From Opitutus sp. GAS368 (GTDB lineage Bacteria; Verrucomicrobiota; Verrucomicrobiia; Opitutales; Opitutaceae): a stretch of DNA of 34,303 nucleotides. Below are positions 31,954 to 34,303 of the stretch, piece after piece; position 1 is the stretch's first letter, and the number at the start of each line of letters is the position of its first letter. The notes beneath the pieces were generated by a model. It was not told the origin of the DNA. It ran no database searches and saw only the letters and a list, made by a program, of their open reading frames with translations. The stretch spans positions 1-34,303 of the forward strand of contig CAMDRP010000022.1 of assembly GCA_945906965.1 (NCBI GenBank), given 5' to 3'. The position numbers were made by a program, and so were the translations under genes.

Positions 31954-32973
31954 GTGAACCTAGACCATATTGTTCAAGTTACAAAGGGCGTCCCGCTCAC
32001 GTCACGTATGAACGTGGCCAAAGAAGCCCTCCAGCGCTATCTCTTGGCGGCGCTGCAACGGGAAGGTCTGCTTACGCATGCGGCCTTTATCGGAGGCACG
32101 GCTCTCCGTCTCCTGCATGAACTTCCCCGTTACTCGGAGGATCTCGATTTCATCTGGACGAACAAAAACGCTGAATCGCAACTCGCCGAATGGACCAAAT
32201 ACCTGCCCAAAGCCATTAGAGCGTTGGGCGCATTACCAGAAATCGACGCCAAAAATAAGAGCAAGGATGACGCAAAAGTCCAAAAGCGAGGCCACTCGAT
32301 CGTCATCAGCGCCACCGCCCCCGCATTCACTGCGTTTGCGCCACACGGCATCCAAATCAGGTTCGACATCGATTTGGATCCGCCGGCGCAAACGCAGCCT
32401 GAATCAAAGACGATGCGACTACTAGGCGGCCAAATAGAGATACCTTCTCTCACACTGCCGTCACTCATGGCCGGCAAACTCCACATCCTGCTCACCCGGC
32501 CCGATAGAGAGAAGGGACGCGATTGGTTCGACTACACCTGGTATCGGCAAAAAAAGATTTTGCCGAACATTCCGATGCTCGAAAGCGCGATCCAGCAGAC
32601 AGCAAATGGGCCTGACGCTCATTACTGGACGTCATATCTCCGCCAACGCGCCAAAACGGTTCAATGGATCAACGTCCGAAGTGACGTAAAGCCATTCCTA
32701 GAAAATCCGGCAGACTCTGATTCACTCAACGAAGTGAAAATTGACCACGCCACTCCCTATCCCGACTTCGCGGAGATTGAGGCCGAATTCTTCAAGCAGA
32801 AGGACCAACATCCGCTCTTCTTAACAAAGAATCCGGTGATGTTAGACATCCACCAAGCCGCCCTTGAAGGAGACGTGGCGGCAATCGACCTTGAACGAGC
32901 GATCGTCGCGCTCAGACCCCAGATGCCACCTCCGCCTCCTAAAGCACAGGGGCCGTCGATGGACGACTTCTAA
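31954..32973 (+). CDS. abiEii: AbiEii-type toxin (nucleotidyltransferase fold)
   Basis: A 339-residue protein starting at GTG 31954, three bases after abiEi. The nucleotidyltransferase core is clear: FIGGTALRLLHELPRYSEDL with DFIW (G47-G48-T49, and D63/D65 as metal ligands). RFDIDLDP supplies a third acidic residue, and GKLHILLTRPDREKGRDWFD with YTWY is the conserved lysine/RD block. Characterised AbiEii proteins transfer nucleotides (GTP-dependent) and arrest growth. The tail is low-complexity (RPQMPPPPPKAQGPSMDDF) and overlaps the 3' end of the convergent IS1595-type transposase gene by 35 bases. The tail may have been altered by the insertion, but the catalytic core is complete. Confidence 0.87.
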   Translation: MNLDHIVQVTKGVPLTSRMNVAKEALQRYLLAALQREGLLTHAAFIGGTALRLLHELPRYSEDLDFIWTNKNAESQLAEWTKYLPKAIRALGALPEIDAKNKSKDDAKVQKRGHSIVISATAPAFTAFAPHGIQIRFDIDLDPPAQTQPESKTMRLLGGQIEIPSLTLPSLMAGKLHILLTRPDREKGRDWFDYTWYRQKKILPNIPMLESAIQQTANGPDAHYWTSYLRQRAKTVQWINVRSDVKPFLENPADSDSLNEVKIDHATPYPDFAEIEAEFFKQKDQHPLFLTKNPVMLDIHQAALEGDVAAIDLERAIVALRPQMPPPPPKAQGPSMDDF

Positions 32974-33829
32974 CGACCTTTTTCGGTATCGGTTTATGTT
33001 CTACCGACTGCTGAAGCAGCCGGTAGAACAATAACCCACGAGACTTGGACGACCGACGGTTAAACCGGAAGACAAATTCATCCAAGTAGGGCTGAAGGTA
33101 ATCCTTCCCCACTGAACCTTGGTGAGTCCCCATGATCCATCGCTTCAGCAACGAAGCCACGCGATGGGCCTTCGGCAAAAGATTGAGCCCCACCTCCGGC
33201 GTATGCCGGGAAACCGTGTGGTCATAGCCACACGAAGTTAGTCCTTCGTAACTCGCTAATCCGTCCGTAACGACGTTGCTGCATCGCTCGACGTTATCCG
33301 TCACGAAGTCCAACAAAGTTTCGGCCTTCGCATCCGGAATCACCGCCAAGCGTATTCGGCCGATCCGCCGCCCGCGCACCTCGGCGGCAATACCGACCAG
33401 CGTCTTGCCGGCGGCACCGCGACCTCGTTTCCCCGGCTTTACACCTCCAACAAAGGTCTCGTCTACCTCGACCTCCCCGTTGAGCTTCTCACGTCCAGGG
33501 ATCACCATGGCCCGCCGCATTCGATGGAGCCACTCCCACGCCGTGTGGTAGCTTCCAAAGCCCATCGCACGTTGGAGGCCTAAGGCACTCATCCCATTCT
33601 TCTGTTCGCACACGTGCCATGCTGCATCGAACCACGTTTTCAAAGGAAACCGTGTCCGATGCAGCAACGTCCCTTCCACCAAGCTATGCTGGTGCCAGCA
33701 CTTGGCGCACCGCCATAGGCACCGCGCCGTTACCCAATATTTTGTCCCTCCACACTTGGGACAAACAAATCCGTCCGGCCACCTCAAATTACCCAAGAAC
33801 CGCATACAATCCACGTTCGACGCAAACAT
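32939..33829 (-). CDS. IS1595-family transposase (ISXO2-like), N-terminally interrupted
   Basis: From ATG 33829 there are 296 residues. A zinc ribbon comes first (FVCPKCGGTKYW, then WRCAKC), followed by the ISXO2-like DDE domain: GEVEVDETFVGGVKPGKRGR with the first Asp, KTLVGIAAEVRGRRIGRIRL, VTDGLASYEGLTSCGYDHTV with the second Asp, and GTHQGSVGKDYLQPYLDEFV, FRFNRR. It would cut and paste its IS. The natural start is farther upstream: codons before the ATG read NRREFDA, a family-typical lead-in, until an IS605-type right end interrupts at 33857. A TGA in frame lies about 40 bases farther on, so the first few residues are missing and the gene is probably inactive or weak. It converges on abiEii. 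Confidence 0.9.
   Translation of the reverse strand: MFASNVDCMRFLGNLRWPDGFVCPKCGGTKYWVTARCLWRCAKCWHQHSLVEGTLLHRTRFPLKTWFDAAWHVCEQKNGMSALGLQRAMGFGSYHTAWEWLHRMRRAMVIPGREKLNGEVEVDETFVGGVKPGKRGRGAAGKTLVGIAAEVRGRRIGRIRLAVIPDAKAETLLDFVTDNVERCSNVVTDGLASYEGLTSCGYDHTVSRHTPEVGLNLLPKAHRVASLLKRWIMGTHQGSVGKDYLQPYLDEFVFRFNRRSSKSRGLLFYRLLQQSVEHKPIPKKVVRSRPSTAPVL
32998..33029. repeat. Long hairpin inside the transposase 3' coding region
   Basis: GTTCTACCG (32998-33006) and CGGTAGAAC (33021-33029) are exact inverted copies, and inside them CTGCT-GA-AGCAG continues the pairing, giving about 14 paired positions with one mismatch and a 2-base loop. It lies 25 bases after the abiEii stop codon, so on the plus strand it could stall transcription leaving abiEii, although no T-run follows. 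Confidence 0.7.
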
Positions 33830-33865
33830 AGCGTCGAACTCTCGCCGATTCTTCTGTTGACCTCC

Positions 33866-33922
33866 TCCCGGCCCTAAAGAGCCGGGATTCCCTCAAGCAG
33901 CCCGCCTGCGAAGCAGGCGGGC
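33866..33922 (-). ncRNA. Candidate omega-RNA (TnpB guide RNA) 3' scaffold
   Basis: Two strong stem-loops lie at the 3' end of tnpB: 33900-33922 (GCCCGCCTGC-GAA-GCAGGCGGGC, perfect 10 bp, overlapping the last tnpB codons) and the right-end hairpin at 33866-33887. In IS605-type elements the omega-RNA is transcribed across this region and ends with a guide taken from the DNA just past the element end, here from 33856 downward. Structure and position fit; expression is not shown, and the 5' limit cannot be placed. Confidence 0.45.
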
Positions 33923-34303
33923 GCGTTGAGGAGTGGTTCCCGCTTCACCGGAGCCTGAAGCTCCTCCACGGACAGTGGCGGCAAGTCCTGCCGACATTAT
34001 ATTCTGAGCGGCGATCACATCGGCATGGCCGGAGTGAGCGCATTTAACGCAGCGGAAAACAGCCCGGGAGGGGCGGTTTTCTGGGCTGATATGCCCGCAG
34101 GACGGGCAGGTCTGGGACGTATAGGCTGGGTTCACCCGCCGCACTTCCCCGCCGAGCCAACGAGCTTTGTATTCGAGTTGGCGGAGGGTTTCCGCATGAC
34201 CCTGTTCAAGCAGCGAGCGGTTGAGGCCGCGCTTTGCGGCGACGTTCTGGCCAGGGGCATCAACCGTGCCTTTGGCCGAACGCGTCATATTACGTAGCGC
34301 CAA
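33893..34303 (-). CDS. tnpB: TnpB (IS605 OrfB-type RNA-guided nuclease), C-terminal part only
   Basis: An open frame of 136 residues enters from the right edge of the window; its first codons are not a real start. It holds the C-terminal region of TnpB: GLNRSLLEQGHAETLRQLEY with KARWLGGEVRRVNPAYTSQT, the zinc ribbon C-P-S-C-G-H ... F-R-C-V-K-C, then GHADVIAAQNI, which carries the last RuvC-like Asp. TnpB is an omega-RNA-guided DNA endonuclease of IS200/IS605 elements. Zinc-ribbon cysteines and the RuvC-III Asp are present, so this half looks functional. The basic C-terminal tail (QRARLLRRRAA) is encoded by a 10-bp hairpin of the presumptive omega-RNA. N-terminal half not visible. Confidence 0.92.
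   Translation of the reverse strand: MALRNMTRSAKGTVDAPGQNVAAKRGLNRSLLEQGHAETLRQLEYKARWLGGEVRRVNPAYTSQTCPSCGHISPENRPSRAVFRCVKCAHSGHADVIAAQNIMSAGLAATVRGGASGSGEAGTTPQRARLLRRRAA

Larger units (their letters stand above)
32939..33856 (-). mobile_element. IS1595-type insertion sequence remnant, 5' end cut by another element
   Basis: The transposase frame stays open upstream of the annotated ATG to 33856, where it meets the right end of an IS200/IS605-type element. The residues read there (QKNRREFDAM) match the normal N-terminal region of IS1595 transposases, so the sequence up to 33856 is IS1595 DNA. The other terminus should lie near or beyond 32939 within the end of abiEii, but I could not find matching terminal inverted repeats or an 8-bp target duplication. 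The left half is outside the window or lost. Confidence 0.7.
33857..34303 (-). mobile_element. IS200/IS605-type element, right end and tnpB 3' part (continues beyond window)
   Basis: The element right end shows the classic layout read on the minus strand: GAATC, a 7-bp hairpin (TCCCGGC ... GCCGGGA, 33866-33887) with a TTTAG-containing loop, GAGGAGG, and a TCAA end at 33857-33860. This resembles the right end of ISDra2-like elements. tnpB lies just inside. The element has inserted into the 5' part of an IS1595 transposase gene. The left end and any tnpA are outside the window. Confidence 0.75.

Noticed and set aside
32939-33000. Terminal inverted repeat of the IS1595-type element
   Set aside because: No sequence here could be matched with a partner, because the other end lies beyond the nested element or is lost.
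1-34303. CRISPR arrays, tRNA or rRNA genes, prophage genes
   Set aside because: No regularly spaced repeats, cloverleaf-like sequences or phage structural proteins were seen on either strand.

Overview
The window is GC-rich, densely coded bacterial chromosome and looks like a member of Verrucomicrobia, most likely the Opitutaceae. This placement is inferred from gene content, because no rRNA is present. The evidence is a very large ThuA / membrane-bound-dehydrogenase / cytochrome c fusion of the kind found in Planctomycetes-Verrucomicrobia, Tat-exported Gfo/Idh/MocA and TIM-barrel proteins, a HEAT-repeat partner protein, a sulfatase, and a TonB receptor with an N-terminal carboxypeptidase-like domain. 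Almost no gene has a Shine-Dalgarno sequence.

Left part (1-9.9 kb): housekeeping genes interleaved with toxin-antitoxin (TA) modules. On the minus strand, glucose-6-phosphate isomerase (pgi) is followed by a coiled-coil anchored protein and a 54-residue lipoprotein, then an intrinsic terminator, then rsmI, which runs off the left edge. Next come a PIN-toxin/Phd-antitoxin pair, an exported alpha/beta hydrolase with a small antitoxin-like ORF just upstream, a ParD/ParE-type pair on the plus strand, an RluA-type pseudouridine synthase, a HigBA pair and ilvD. The first two TA pairs each sit between two direct copies of a different intergenic repeat (about 77 bp and 53 bp). This is the most unusual structure in this part.

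Middle part (9.9-28.6 kb): a sugar-acid catabolic locus, almost all on the minus strand. In transcription order it runs HEAT protein, Gfo/Idh/MocA oxidoreductase, MFS anion:cation symporter, YjhG/YagF-type xylonate dehydratase, FAH-fold dehydratase/hydrolase, TonB receptor, ThuA-dehydrogenase-cytochrome c fusion, AraC regulator, Tat-exported xylose-isomerase-like protein and an enolase-superfamily enzyme. Four-base start/stop overlaps couple three of these pairs. A sulfatase is divergent from the HEAT gene. The likely logic is outer-membrane uptake of a glycan fragment or sugar acid, periplasmic oxidation, MFS import, then two dehydrations toward 2-oxoglutarate semialdehyde (Weimberg-like). 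The substrate is inferred, not proven.

Right part (28.6-34.3 kb): scpB and pheA (P-protein) form a tight pair, followed by an AbiEi/AbiEii system with a recognisable promoter and operator. An IS1595-type transposase converges on abiEii and overlaps its 3' end. The 5' end of that transposase gene has been cut by an IS200/IS605-type element whose right end, presumptive omega-RNA and C-terminal tnpB fill the right edge. The predicted TnpB guide would match the interrupted transposase gene.
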